31,397 nt of DNA from Pseudomonadota bacterium. Lineage in GTDB: Bacteria; Desulfobacterota; Desulfobulbia; Desulfobulbales; DAOVYS01. The translations under genes were made by a program, and so were the position numbers. How positions within the stretch are numbered: position 1 is the first letter of the stretch; the number at the start of each line of letters is the position of its first letter. The notes under the pieces were generated by a model. The model saw only the letters and a program-made list of their open reading frames with translations, made no database searches and was not told where the DNA came from. Positions 16,696-24,560 of the stretch are shown here, piece by piece. The stretch spans positions 1 to 31,397 of the forward strand of contig DAOVYS010000003.1 of NCBI GenBank assembly GCA_030635485.1, in the 5' to 3' direction.

Positions 16696-17328
16696 TCAGA
16701 TCAAGAGTCTTTTCACATGCTTCATTACGGCATTGTGGATTTCATCAATGTCTCCTGTTGCGTCAACCCTTTTGATGTAGGTACGTTTTAACCGGTCAAA
16801 GACTGCTGCTACTTTGTTTAAGTTTGATTCCTGTTCAAAATCATTGAGTTCCTCCTGGCGGAGCGACTTGATTCGATGGATGCCGAGAGAGGGTTCTCCG
16901 ACCAGCAGGAGAACGAGATCAGGGATCGGCGCAAAGGCCTCATTCCGTTTGAGTATATCTTCTTCATCCCGGCCCGCCGCTCCCTGATATGCCGCTGTTG
17001 AGAGGTAGTAACGGTCTGTGATCACAATTTTCCCCTTCGAGAGACTGGGACTGATTAATTTTTTCACGTGTTCGCGTCTGTCCGCCATGAAGAGTTCGAG
17101 CTCCTCTTCAGGCGAGACCTCATTTCTGTTCACAAGCACCTGTCTGATCTTTTGGCCGAACGGGCCGTTTGTGGGTTCCCTGGTTGAAATCACATTGTGA
17201 CCCATTTTAGTCAGAGCTTCCGCCAGGAGTCGGAGCTGGGTAGTCTTGCCCACGCCGTCTATTCCTTCAAAGGCTATCAGCATTCCCGTCCGGTTCCGGT
17301 GGCTGTTATTTTTTTCCCCATGCTTCAT
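16696..17328 (-). CDS. tmk: thymidylate kinase (dTMP kinase)
   Basis: This 210-residue protein phosphorylates dTMP to dTDP. The P-loop is FEGIDGVGKTTQ, the substrate DR(Y) motif is VITDRYYLSTAAYQG, and REPT (in STREPTNGP) is the TMP-binding motif. The lid follows as GAAGRDEEDI. The ATG overlaps the pdxA stop codon (ATGA), so translation is coupled. A second in-frame ATG 15 codons in (MLIAFEG) is closer to the usual start but has poorly spaced GACGGGA, so the longer form is preferred. It is the last gene of the ffh operon. Confidence 0.95.
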   Translation of the reverse strand: MKHGEKNNSHRNRTGMLIAFEGIDGVGKTTQLRLLAEALTKMGHNVISTREPTNGPFGQKIRQVLVNRNEVSPEEELELFMADRREHVKKLISPSLSKGKIVITDRYYLSTAAYQGAAGRDEEDILKRNEAFAPIPDLVLLLVGEPSLGIHRIKSLRQEELNDFEQESNLNKVAAVFDRLKRTYIKRVDATGDIDEIHNAVMKHVKRLLI

Positions 17329-18359
17329 AATGATTCTTCCCGCTTGAGTTTCCTGCGGTTTATAACTATTTCCCCTGCCATCCTGTAAGCGGCCTTAAGG
17401 CTTTTGATATCAGCGACTCCTTTGCCGGCAATGTCGTATGCGGTACCGTGATCAACCGATGTCCTTACGATCGGCAGGCCGATGGTCACGTTGACTCCAT
17501 CGGAAAAGTGGAGCAGTTTGAAGGGGATGAGGCCCTGGTCATGATACATGCACACAACAACATCATATTCACCGTCAACCGCCTTTGCAAAAATCGTATC
17601 AGGAGGAAATGGACCGAATGCCTGCCAACCGTCTGAGCGGGCCTGATCGATTGCAGGTCTGATAATCCGTATCTCCTCATCCCCGAATAGTCCTCCCTCT
17701 CCAGCATGGGGATTGAGCCCTGTCACCGCAATTCTGGGGCCATTTATTCCGAAGTCATTACGCAGGGAGTCGGCTGTGATCCGGATAAGTTTGGTTATCG
17801 TGGATAAGGAAAGAAGGTCCGGGACATCTGACAGGCTGGAATGAATGGTCACCAGAGTGACACGGAGTTTGTCTCCGGCCATCATCATTGCGTAATCGGA
17901 TGAACCACAGATCGAGGCGATCATTTCGGTATGGCCGGGAAAAGTGTAGCCGGCCGCATTAAGGGCCGATTTGGTGATGGGGCATGTGACCATGGCGGCG
18001 AGTTCCCCTTTGAGGATAAGATTTACCGCCTCCTCAATGTATGCGGCCATTGCCCGACCGGTCTCAATAGTGGGGTTCCCCCAGACAAGTTTGCCCGGAT
18101 CAGGCAGCGTTGTCCCTGGTGACGGATCAAATACCGAGATTGCACCGGGTGTGACGGGTCGGCCCGGTTGCCAGGAGATGAGCCGCGGATTGAGTCCTAA
18201 GTCGTGGGCGCATTTTTTGAGAACTCCCAAATTGCCCAAGACTATGGGGGTAAACGGCCCTTCTGCCGCCGGTCTGGACAGGAAACGCAGTATCAGCTCC
18301 GGCCCGATTCCCACTGGACAACCCATTGTAATACCGATAAGACAGGACGGATCACTCAT
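17325..18359 (-). CDS. pdxA: 4-hydroxythreonine-4-phosphate dehydrogenase
   Basis: This 344-residue enzyme oxidises 4-phosphooxy-L-threonine in the DXP-dependent pathway to pyridoxal phosphate. Family motifs are ITMGCPVGIGPELI at the start, MVTCPITKSALNAAGYTFPGHTEMI (metal ligand His in GHTE), TGLNPHAGEGGLFGDEE and CMYHDQGLIPFKLLHF, followed by RTSVDHGTAYDIAGKG (further metal-binding His). Its ATG overlaps the yraN stop codon, and its stop overlaps the tmk start. The family also contains PdxA2 proteins of sugar-acid catabolism; the housekeeping setting favours PdxA proper. Confidence 0.94.
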   Translation of the reverse strand: MSDPSCLIGITMGCPVGIGPELILRFLSRPAAEGPFTPIVLGNLGVLKKCAHDLGLNPRLISWQPGRPVTPGAISVFDPSPGTTLPDPGKLVWGNPTIETGRAMAAYIEEAVNLILKGELAAMVTCPITKSALNAAGYTFPGHTEMIASICGSSDYAMMMAGDKLRVTLVTIHSSLSDVPDLLSLSTITKLIRITADSLRNDFGINGPRIAVTGLNPHAGEGGLFGDEEIRIIRPAIDQARSDGWQAFGPFPPDTIFAKAVDGEYDVVVCMYHDQGLIPFKLLHFSDGVNVTIGLPIVRTSVDHGTAYDIAGKGVADIKSLKAAYRMAGEIVINRRKLKREESL

Positions 18360-18733
18360 ATGCCGTAACAGAGCTCAAACGCGTTTTTGATTATTTTAAG
18401 TTTTGGAGGAGTGCCGGTTTTTATCTGGACCGACACCACGTCAAACCGGGCAGGCCTGTCGTGCATGTCATGACTGTTCAGGTAAAAAAGCGCTACCTTG
18501 GAGAGTTGTTTCTGTTTTGCCGGTGTTACTGCCTCAAATGGGCTGCCATGTGTTGAATCGGAGCGGGTTTTAACCTCGACAAAAACAAGCGTGCCGGAAT
18601 CTTCGACTATTAGATCAATTTCACCCATCCGCACCTGATAATTCTGTTCAAGTATTTTACACCCTGACTTTTTAAGATGCTCCCGGGCAAGGTTCTCCCC
18701 CCATTTTCCTAATGATTTTCGTTTTTTTGTCAT
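18356..18733 (-). CDS. yraN: YraN / UPF0102 family nuclease-like protein
   Basis: This 125-residue protein has the PD-(D/E)XK fold of the UPF0102 family. Visible landmarks are GKWGENLAREHLKKSGCKIL at the start and then MGEIDLIVEDSGTLVFVEVKTRS, the D-ExK nuclease-type motif. The protein is of unknown cellular role, and often sits beside rnhB, as here. The start ATG overlaps the rnhB stop. Confidence 0.92.
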   Translation of the reverse strand: MTKKRKSLGKWGENLAREHLKKSGCKILEQNYQVRMGEIDLIVEDSGTLVFVEVKTRSDSTHGSPFEAVTPAKQKQLSKVALFYLNSHDMHDRPARFDVVSVQIKTGTPPKLKIIKNAFELCYGI

Positions 18734-19356
18734 GGTTGTCGGGAGATATATTCCCGAACCCCCTTGAAGGTCTTCCGGTGAATTTCACACGGGCCGTGCT
18801 CTTGTATGGCGCGGCGGTGCGCAGCAGTCGGATATCCTTTATGCTTTGAGAAATTGTACTCCGGGAATTTGAGGTGAAGCTTTTGCATCAGTTCATCTCT
18901 TGTCACCTTGGCAATGATTGATGCTGCGGCAATTGATGCGCTTTTTGTTTCGCCCTTGACTAGGGGTTTCTGAGGAATCGTAATGGGAACCGGGAATTTT
19001 CCGTCCACAAGAAGATAATCGGGTCTTAAAGTAAGGAGGTTCGTAGCCCTTTGCATGGCGAGCAGGGACGCTTGAAGTATATTGATCTCGTCAATCTTGG
19101 CAGGGGAAACTATGCCCACACCGATCATGGCGTCCATGTTCTGCAATTCGCCATACAGTCTTTCGCGGGCTTTGGGGGTGAGCTTTTTGGAATCCTTAAA
19201 CCGTCCGTAATCACAGTCGAAAGGCAGGATGACACTGGCTGCGATTACAGGGCCGGCCAATGGACCGCGGCCGGCCTCATCCACTCCTGCAACCAGATTA
19301 AAACCCTGTTTCGCAAGGTCCCGTTCAAAGGAGAATGTGTCGATTCTCGCAACCAC
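18730..19356 (-). CDS. rnhB: ribonuclease HII
   Basis: This 208-residue enzyme removes RNA, including single ribonucleotides, from RNA-DNA hybrids. The DEG(R)GP-type motif VAGVDEAGRGPLAGPVIAA carries the catalytic Asp-Glu. Later acidic residues lie in LLVDGKFP and ASIIAKVTRDELM, and FSKHKGYPTAAHRRAI is a conserved C-terminal block. The GTG start at 19356 is close behind rplS (nine-base gap) and has no clear ribosome binding site, so it may be coupled. A separate RNase HI-type gene lies at 26634, so this genome encodes both RNase H types. Confidence 0.95.
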   Translation of the reverse strand: MVARIDTFSFERDLAKQGFNLVAGVDEAGRGPLAGPVIAASVILPFDCDYGRFKDSKKLTPKARERLYGELQNMDAMIGVGIVSPAKIDEINILQASLLAMQRATNLLTLRPDYLLVDGKFPVPITIPQKPLVKGETKSASIAAASIIAKVTRDELMQKLHLKFPEYNFSKHKGYPTAAHRRAIQEHGPCEIHRKTFKGVREYISRQP

Positions 19357-19365
19357 TTAATTTTG

Positions 19366-19713
19366 TTAGTTAAAACCTTTTTCCTTGATGCGGGCCGCCT
19401 TGCCGCGGAGGTTCCGGAGGTAGTAGAGTTTGGATCGACGCACCTTGCCGCGGGTGACTACTTCAACCTTTTCAATCCTTGGCGAGTGCAAGGGGAAGGT
19501 CTTTTCAACGCCAACGCCGTGGGAAATCTTCCTTACAGTAAAACTTGCGTCCATGGTTCCCTTTCTTCTGCGGATCACAACTCCCTTAAAGATCTGTAAC
19601 CTCTCTTTGTTGCCCTCTATGATTCGGATATGGACGTTGACCGTGTCACCCGCCCTGAAATTCGGTATGTCGTGGCGCATATTTTCTCTTTCGATCTGCT
19701 CAAGAACATTCAT
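19366..19713 (-). CDS. rplS: 50S ribosomal protein L19
   Basis: At 115 residues, this has the length usual for L19. It contains FRAGDTVNVHIRIIEGNKER, FKGVVIRRRKG and VEVVTRGKVRRSKLYYLRNL, all family signatures. L19 sits at the 30S-50S interface. I chose ATG 19713 because GGAGAG lies seven bases upstream; an in-frame GTG at 19728 would add five residues. Upstream, a 155-bp inverted-repeat element separates it from the SPOUT methylase gene. Confidence 0.97.
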   Translation of the reverse strand: MNVLEQIERENMRHDIPNFRAGDTVNVHIRIIEGNKERLQIFKGVVIRRRKGTMDASFTVRKISHGVGVEKTFPLHSPRIEKVEVVTRGKVRRSKLYYLRNLRGKAARIKEKGFN

Positions 19714-19778
19714 TTTTTTACTCTCCACTTGTTCAACCGGAGTTTTCCGGCTTTTGTTATAAAATATTCAGAAATTGA

Positions 19779-19933
19779 GTAACTATTCAGCAGCACTCCA
19801 TAGGAATGCAATCAGGTCGCCCAGCATACTGATATGTATAGCTGATCAACCTGCTTGCCTCCCTATGAAGCGCTGCAGAACAGTTACAGTTCGGTGGGTT
19901 TAGCTATATTTCGGCATCACGCTGAATAGTTAC
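19779..19933. repeat. MITE-like element, family C, between the SPOUT methylase gene and rplS
   Basis: Perfect 13-base terminal inverted repeats, GTAACTATTCAGC (19779-19791) and GCTGAATAGTTAC (19921-19933), enclose 129 bases without an ORF. It fills most of the gap in an otherwise tight operon. Just beyond the right end, CCAGTTTATCTAGGTTAGGT (19949-19968) recurs at 26503-26522 with one mismatch. Confidence 0.8.
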
Positions 19934-19967
19934 GAAGTTGATTTAGTTCCAGTTTATCTAGGTTAGG

Positions 19968-20537
19968 TTATTGCCGGTTACCCAGGAGCCGGTCTAATAC
20001 TATCGCTGCAGCGGATCTCACCGACAGGTGGTTGTACTCTCCCTGACCTTTAATGGGGGGCAGGAGACCGTCAACCGCGTTCAGCGCTTTCGGCGTTAAG
20101 CCCCAAGCCGTTCCGAACAGTATCAGAAGCTGTTCTCCGGAATAAAGCTTTTTCCGGGTCAGATCATAAGACCAAGTGTTTGTATGCTCATTTGCGCTGG
20201 TGGCCAGGATTGCTGGACGTTTCTCCCATTTTTCAGTGGTCAGGGCAAACAATTCATCCAGGTCGCTACAGAGGCGCACAATCGAGAGAGCGTCCTTTCT
20301 ATTGGTGTTGTATTTCGCCCCATGCCCGGTTTGCCAGTGGGCTGTTATCTCATTGACCAGTTCCTGCTGGTCCTGATACGGGGTCACGATGTAGAGCGTG
20401 TCCACCCCGTATGTCCGGCCGGCCCTTGCAATGTCGTGCAGGTCGAGGTTGGTGACCGCTGATCCGATGGTCTCCCTATTTTTGTTGTATACCGGATAGT
20501 GGACCAATGCAAGATCTAGTTTGATTTGCATTTTCAT
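19968..20537 (-). CDS. SPOUT-type RNA methyltransferase (PF09936 family)
   Basis: This 189-residue protein belongs to a predicted SAM-dependent RNA methyltransferase family typically found between trmD and rplS in deltaproteobacteria. Landmarks are LALVHYPVYNKNRETIGSAV at the N terminus, VTNLDLHDIARAGRTYGV, and a trefoil-knot-like C terminus (LILFGTAWGLTPKALNAVDG, then YNHLSVRSAAAIVLDRLLG). The target RNA is unknown. A second in-frame ATG lies two codons downstream. The gene is flanked on both sides by inverted-repeat elements. Confidence 0.9.
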   Translation of the reverse strand: MKMQIKLDLALVHYPVYNKNRETIGSAVTNLDLHDIARAGRTYGVDTLYIVTPYQDQQELVNEITAHWQTGHGAKYNTNRKDALSIVRLCSDLDELFALTTEKWEKRPAILATSANEHTNTWSYDLTRKKLYSGEQLLILFGTAWGLTPKALNAVDGLLPPIKGQGEYNHLSVRSAAAIVLDRLLGNRQ

Positions 20538-20548
20538 ATCTCATGATG

Positions 20549-20671
20549 GTGTCGCAAAAAGTCCGATCTACTGCGCCTTGCACCCCAAGGGCACTTCCTG
20601 CGGGGCGTATATCGAACTTGGAGTTTATGCCCCTTGCGGGTACTTAGCCATCCCAATACTTTTTGCGAGAC
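20549..20671. repeat. MITE-like element, family D, between trmD and the SPOUT methylase gene
   Basis: Terminal inverted repeats of 14 bases with 13 matching (20549-20562 GTGTCGCAAAAAGT; 20658-20671 ACTTTTTGCGAGAC) enclose a core with an inner GGGGC/GCCCC stem. The right half of the core, read on the minus strand, shares ACCC, GGGCATAAACTCC and TATA(C/T)G blocks with family A. The left half resembles the core of the element at 21450-21562. Confidence 0.8.
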
Positions 20672-20677
20672 TATAAT

Positions 20678-20703
20678 CTCATGACTTTTTACGAGTGCAT
20701 CAA
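20678..20703. repeat. 26-base sequence shared by the trmD 3' end and the flxD start
   Basis: Read on the minus strand, this sequence differs in one base from 834-859. It supplies the last codons and stop of trmD here, and the start codon region of flxD there. Confidence 0.75.
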
Positions 20704-21438
20704 TAATTCCTTGTCCACTCCGTACTTTTTTAGAATCTTGATCTCGCTTTTGTTAAAGTTTACATGCTCAAGCAGCTCAGGTCTTTTTTGCAATGTCTGC
20801 CGCACCGAGGCCGCGAAGCGCCATTCGAAAATGGCTTTGTGGTCTCCGGACAACAGGACATCCGGGACCTTAACTGAATCAAATACCCTGGGTCTGGTGA
20901 ATTGAGGATGCTTGAGCAACCCTTGACTAAAGGTGTCGTTTTCAGCCGAATCAGCGCATCCAAGCACGCCTGGTATCAGCCGAGTAATGGCATCAATCAG
21001 TATCAAGGCTGCCAATTCTCCGCCTGTGAGAACGTAATTCCCAATGGAGATCTCTTCGTCAACAAATCCTGCCCTGATTCGTTCATCCACGCCCTCGTAT
21101 CTGCCGCACAATAACACCAGGTGGTCCAGTTGCGCCAGTTCCCCGGCTACTTCCTGGGAGAATAACCGGCCCTGCGGGCTGAGCAGGATTACATGGGCGT
21201 CTGGGGCCAGGGTGTGCACATGCCGAAGAGCCGCGGCAATAGGTTCGGGTTTCATCACCATGCCTTCGCCGCCGCCGAATGGGCGGTCATCGGTCATGGC
21301 GTGTTTGTCAAGGGCAAAATCTCGTATGTTATGTATCTCTATCTCGATTTTTTCGTCCCGCACCGCCCGTCGGATAATCCCTTCCTGCAGGGGGGATTTA
21401 AGCAGATCGGGGAAAATGGTGAGAACGTCAAATTTCAT
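20689..21438 (-). CDS. trmD: tRNA (guanine-N1)-methyltransferase TrmD
   Basis: This 249-residue SPOUT enzyme methylates G37 of tRNAs reading CNN and some other codons, preventing +1 frameshifts. Family motifs are FDVLTIFPDL at the start, GGGEGMVMKPEPI, LCGRYEGVDERI and the knot region SIGNYVLTGGELAALILIDA with RLIPGVLG, then PDVLLSGDH. It is full length; its last codons and stop are contributed by a repeated 26-base sequence (20678-20703). The start is separated from rimM by a 113-bp inverted-repeat element. Confidence 0.97.
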   Translation of the reverse strand: MKFDVLTIFPDLLKSPLQEGIIRRAVRDEKIEIEIHNIRDFALDKHAMTDDRPFGGGEGMVMKPEPIAAALRHVHTLAPDAHVILLSPQGRLFSQEVAGELAQLDHLVLLCGRYEGVDERIRAGFVDEEISIGNYVLTGGELAALILIDAITRLIPGVLGCADSAENDTFSQGLLKHPQFTRPRVFDSVKVPDVLLSGDHKAIFEWRFAASVRQTLQKRPELLEHVNFNKSEIKILKKYGVDKELLMHS

Positions 21439-21449
21439 ACGTTGTTTTG

Positions 21450-21562
21450 TAAATATTCGGGTACGTGCGAAAAACTTTTAAAAACCACTGAATGTAAATG
21501 TTTGGCAGTGCACCCAAGCACTTCCGTTGGGCGCGTGCAGATGGAGTGCTGCCGAATATTTA
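21450..21562. repeat. MITE-like element, family E, between rimM and trmD
   Basis: Perfect 11-base terminal inverted repeats, TAAATATTCGG (21450-21460) and CCGAATATTTA (21552-21562), enclose 91 bases. The core around 21508-21535 (GCACCCAAGCACTTCC..GGGCG) resembles the left half of the element at 20549-20671. No ORF is present. Confidence 0.75.
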
Positions 21563-21570
21563 GGTTGTTT

Positions 21571-22155
21571 TCAGCGGTTAGTATTAAGCAGTCCGGGAGT
21601 CGGGGAAATGATCAGGGTGCCTGTCTCCTCATCTATATCTACAATCAGATCGTCCGAGGCCGGGATCAGATACTCCCGGTCAAGGCCTGTAATCACCAAT
21701 ATGTCATGGCCCGGGGTTGCCATGAGTGATGTAACGGTCCCCAGCTCACGGCCGTCCTCCGTGACCACCCGCAGTCCTTTCATGTCGTGCCAGTAATACT
21801 CGTCAGGCCCAGGTTCCGGCAGGTATTGCCTTTCAATCCAGATCTCACTGCCGCATAATTCTTCCGAATCATTTCGATTCGCCAAGCCTTCAAGCTCTAT
21901 TATGGCGAATTTTTTTTGGCTGCGGCTTCTGATAACCCTGTAGGCCTTTCGTTCCCCGGTGGATTGGTCTCCAATGATCACCTTGGGGTATGATTTGAAA
22001 TCGTCCGGGAATTCCGAGAAAGGAAGTGCCTTTATTTCTCCCTTGATTCCGTGAGCCTTAACAACCTTGCCGACCAAGACCTGATTCTGTTCAGCGTCAC
22101 AACCGGATTTTTTTCGGGGAGGCGTATTTTTTCCGGCCAAAATCTTGCTATTCAT
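21571..22155 (-). CDS. rimM: 16S rRNA-processing protein RimM
   Basis: This 194-residue protein helps mature the 30S head by binding S19. The N-terminal RimM domain begins VLVGKVVKAHGIKGEIKALP, and the C-terminal PRC-barrel part carries YYWHDMKGLRVV and GTVTSLMATPGHDILVI. About 25 extra residues precede the conserved start, so the true start could be further in, but no better-placed start codon with a ribosome binding site is obvious. Confidence 0.94.
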   Translation of the reverse strand: MNSKILAGKNTPPRKKSGCDAEQNQVLVGKVVKAHGIKGEIKALPFSEFPDDFKSYPKVIIGDQSTGERKAYRVIRSRSQKKFAIIELEGLANRNDSEELCGSEIWIERQYLPEPGPDEYYWHDMKGLRVVTEDGRELGTVTSLMATPGHDILVITGLDREYLIPASDDLIVDIDEETGTLIISPTPGLLNTNR

Positions 22156-22180
22156 TGACCTTGATTACCCCTTGAAGCCC

Positions 22181-22411
22181 TCAGTCGATTATCTCGAGCC
22201 TCGCCCTTTTGTTGTTTTTCACCGCGACCGTGGTCAATAGCGACCGGATGGCCCGTGCGGTCCGGCCTTGTTTGCCGATCACCTTGCCCAGGTCTTCCTT
22301 GGCAACCCGCAATTCCAGTACAATCTGGCCTTCCTGCTCAGACTCGGATACCTCAACCGCATCGGGTTGGTCCACAAGAAATGTTGTAATAAAATTAACC
22401 AGTTCCTTCAT
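22181..22411 (-). CDS. khpA: KH-domain RNA-binding protein KhpA (YlqC)
   Basis: A 76-residue single KH domain with the GxxG loop in LGKVIGKQGRTARAIRSLL. It lies between rpsP and rimM, the standard position of khpA/ylqC. Family members bind RNA together with KhpB (Jag) and affect small RNAs and cell envelope growth in Gram-positives; the role in deltaproteobacteria is not established. Confidence 0.93.
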   Translation of the reverse strand: MKELVNFITTFLVDQPDAVEVSESEQEGQIVLELRVAKEDLGKVIGKQGRTARAIRSLLTTVAVKNNKRARLEIID

Positions 22412-22427
22412 ATAAATTTAAATCCTG

Positions 22428-22682
22428 TCACTCAGCGGGAACGGTTGTTGCCGCCTTTTTTAGAAGACTTTTTACTGTTGTGGTGGGCAGAGCGCCTTTG
22501 TCCAGCCAAAACTGGATTTTTTCCTGGTAGAGTTTGACCTCAAACGGGTCCTTCATGGGATCATAGGTTCCTACTATCTCCAGAAATTTTCCATCCCGTG
22601 GTGCTTCGGAATCAGCTACCACGATACGGTAGAAAGGCATCTTTTTCCTGCCGAATCTGCTTAAACGGATTTTTACCGCCAT
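22428..22682 (-). CDS. rpsP: 30S ribosomal protein S16
   Basis: An 84-residue protein starting MAVKIRLSRFGRKKMPFYRIVV with the YDP block (VGTYDPMKDP) characteristic of S16. A strong ribosome binding site (AGGAGGAAAAAA) precedes the ATG. It is the second gene of the ffh operon. Confidence 0.97.
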   Translation of the reverse strand: MAVKIRLSRFGRKKMPFYRIVVADSEAPRDGKFLEIVGTYDPMKDPFEVKLYQEKIQFWLDKGALPTTTVKSLLKKAATTVPAE

Positions 22683-22763
22683 TTTTTTCCTCCTGATTTG
22701 TTATGGGTTCTGCTTCGGGTTTGAACCCGAAAAATTGAATATCATATTGAATATATGAACGGG

Positions 22764-24116
22764 TTATCGGGACAGGCCTTTTGGTCTTTTCCGCTTCCTT
22801 TTCCCCCCGCCCCCGCCCATTGGGCCTCTCATTTTTTTCATCATCTTGAGCATTTCGGTATAGCTCTTGATGACCTTGTTTACATCCTGGACCGTGGTCC
22901 CGCTGCCCCTGGCGATACGTTGCCTGCGGCTTGCATTAATAATCTGGTGCTTGCGGCGCTCATTAAGAGTCATGGATTTGATGATCGCTTCCACCCGGAC
23001 AAGTTCTCTTTCATCCGGTTTCGGCATTTTTTCAAGCTGCTTGATCCTGTTCAGGCCAGGTATCATGCCCATGATCTGTTCCAGGCTTCCCATCTTTTTT
23101 ATCTGCTGGATCTGGTCTAGAAAGTCTTCAAGGGTGAAGGCGTTTTTCTTGATTTTTTTGGCAAGTTTTTCCGCCTTTTTTTTGTCAATAACCTCTTCAG
23201 CCTTCTCGATCAGCGTCAGAATGTCACCCATCCCCAAGATGCGTGATGCCAGCCGGTCTGGATGAAAAATTTCAAGTGCGTCGAGATTTTCGCCGGTACC
23301 AACAAACTTGATAGGTTTTTGGGTTACCTTTTTTATTGATAGGGCTGCGCCGCCGCGGGCATCACCCTCCATTTTCGTAAGGATTACGCCGGTAATCTTA
23401 AGATCATTGTTGAATTTTTCAACAACCGTGACCGCGTCTTGCCCGGTCATCGCATCAGCGACAAACAGGATTTCGGCAGGCCTGACCTCTGTTTTGATTT
23501 GAGCGAGTTCCCCCATTAGGACTTCGTCAATGTGGAGCCGTCCCGCCGTGTCAAGGATCAAGATGTCGTGACGATGTTCCTGTGCCGCCGTTACCGCACT
23601 CCTGCAGATCGACACTGGATTCTGGTCGTTTCGTGAAGGATGAACGGGCACGGAAATGCTTTTTCCCAGAATGCGAAGCTGTTCGATAGCAGCCGGACGA
23701 TAGACGTCGGCCGGCACAAGATAGGGTCTGCGGCCCTTTGATTTCAGAAATCGGGCCAGCTTGCCCGCGGTTGTCGTCTTGCCCGAACCCTGTAGCCCGA
23801 CCAGCATGATAATGGCTGGTGACGGTCCTGTCAGCTTCAGGCCTTCGTCTTGACCGCCGAGCAGTTCGATCAATTCGTCATGGACAACCTTGACTACCTG
23901 TTGGCCGGGAGACAGGCTTTCAAGAACATCTCTGCCGGCAGCCTTTTCCGTTACAGTAGCGATGAACTCCTTTACGACCTTGAAATTGACGTCAGCCTCA
24001 AGAAGCGCCATGCGGACTTCACGCATGGCATCTTTGATGTTCTCCTCTGTAAGCTTGCCGTGGCCACGGAGTTTTTTAAAGACATCATTTAAACGGTCTG
24101 ACAGACTTTCGAACAT
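22764..24116 (-). CDS. ffh: signal recognition particle GTPase Ffh (SRP54)
   Basis: This 450-residue protein targets membrane proteins co-translationally together with SRP RNA and FtsY. The N domain is MFESLSDRLNDVFKKLRGHG onward. The G domain has GLQGSGKTTTAGKLA (P-loop), DTAGRLHIDE and TKMEGDARGGAAL, and the methionine-rich M domain ends in MKKMRGPMGGGGG followed by a basic tail. It is the first gene of its operon. An inverted-repeat element (24136-24300) begins 19 bases upstream of the ATG, so the operon promoter is either inside or beyond that element. Confidence 0.97.
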   Translation of the reverse strand: MFESLSDRLNDVFKKLRGHGKLTEENIKDAMREVRMALLEADVNFKVVKEFIATVTEKAAGRDVLESLSPGQQVVKVVHDELIELLGGQDEGLKLTGPSPAIIMLVGLQGSGKTTTAGKLARFLKSKGRRPYLVPADVYRPAAIEQLRILGKSISVPVHPSRNDQNPVSICRSAVTAAQEHRHDILILDTAGRLHIDEVLMGELAQIKTEVRPAEILFVADAMTGQDAVTVVEKFNNDLKITGVILTKMEGDARGGAALSIKKVTQKPIKFVGTGENLDALEIFHPDRLASRILGMGDILTLIEKAEEVIDKKKAEKLAKKIKKNAFTLEDFLDQIQQIKKMGSLEQIMGMIPGLNRIKQLEKMPKPDERELVRVEAIIKSMTLNERRKHQIINASRRQRIARGSGTTVQDVNKVIKSYTEMLKMMKKMRGPMGGGGGKRKRKRPKGLSR

Positions 24117-24135
24117 GATAATAGGCTCGCGTTAA

Positions 24136-24300
24136 CTAGTGCCCATCCAGAAATGGCCTTTTTGCCCGATTTCTGCGTCACAGCGAAAAAGAAAAATGCT
24201 CACATATACCTAATATGCGGAATTTATACCCGAATGGGTGCTTTTTTTCACTGTTCCTTGATCTAGACCAAAAATTCTCATTTTTGGTCAGACACTAACT
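24136..24300. repeat. MITE-like element, family A copy 2, directly upstream of ffh
   Basis: Imperfect terminal inverted repeats (left ACTAGTG..CCAGAAATGGCC..TTTTTG; right, reversed, AGTTAGTG..CCAAAAATGAG..TTTTTGG) enclose a core almost identical to 24-110 on the opposite strand. The ends also match 27938-28084. The rest of the 712-base gap to 24829 holds a shorter end-like fragment at 24417-24434, a hairpin at 24521-24560 and no ORF that I can support. Confidence 0.85.
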
Positions 24301-24416
24301 GCTCATTGTTACGGATATTTTTCCGAAAAAATTTTTCTTCCGGAGAGTTGTATGCAATATTTCAGAAAATCCGATATATTAATTGGATGTGATGATTATG
24401 TCAACAATTAACTGAT

Positions 24417-24434
24417 GTTCGTCCAGAAAGGGCC
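24417..24434. repeat. fragment resembling a family A terminal repeat
   Basis: GTTCGTCCAGAAAGGGCC resembles the outer end of the family A elements (GTCCAGAAATGGCC). No matching second end was found nearby, so it may be a solo remnant or chance similarity. Confidence 0.35.
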
Positions 24435-24520
24435 CTTCCGGGCTTTATTAGGGATTACGGGCCAGGTGGCAGCAAAAACAACAAAAAAGTCAATCCGTTG
24501 TCCTGACCCCGCCCCCTCTG

Positions 24521-24560
24521 CCCGGCAAATGTAAAACTTTTGTAAAAGTTTATTGCCCGG
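24521..24560. repeat. imperfect hairpin in the ffh / flavoprotein gap
   Basis: CCCGGCAAATGTAAAACTTT pairs with AAAGTTTATTGCCCGG across a small loop, with mismatches. There is no T run. The function is unknown. Confidence 0.4.
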
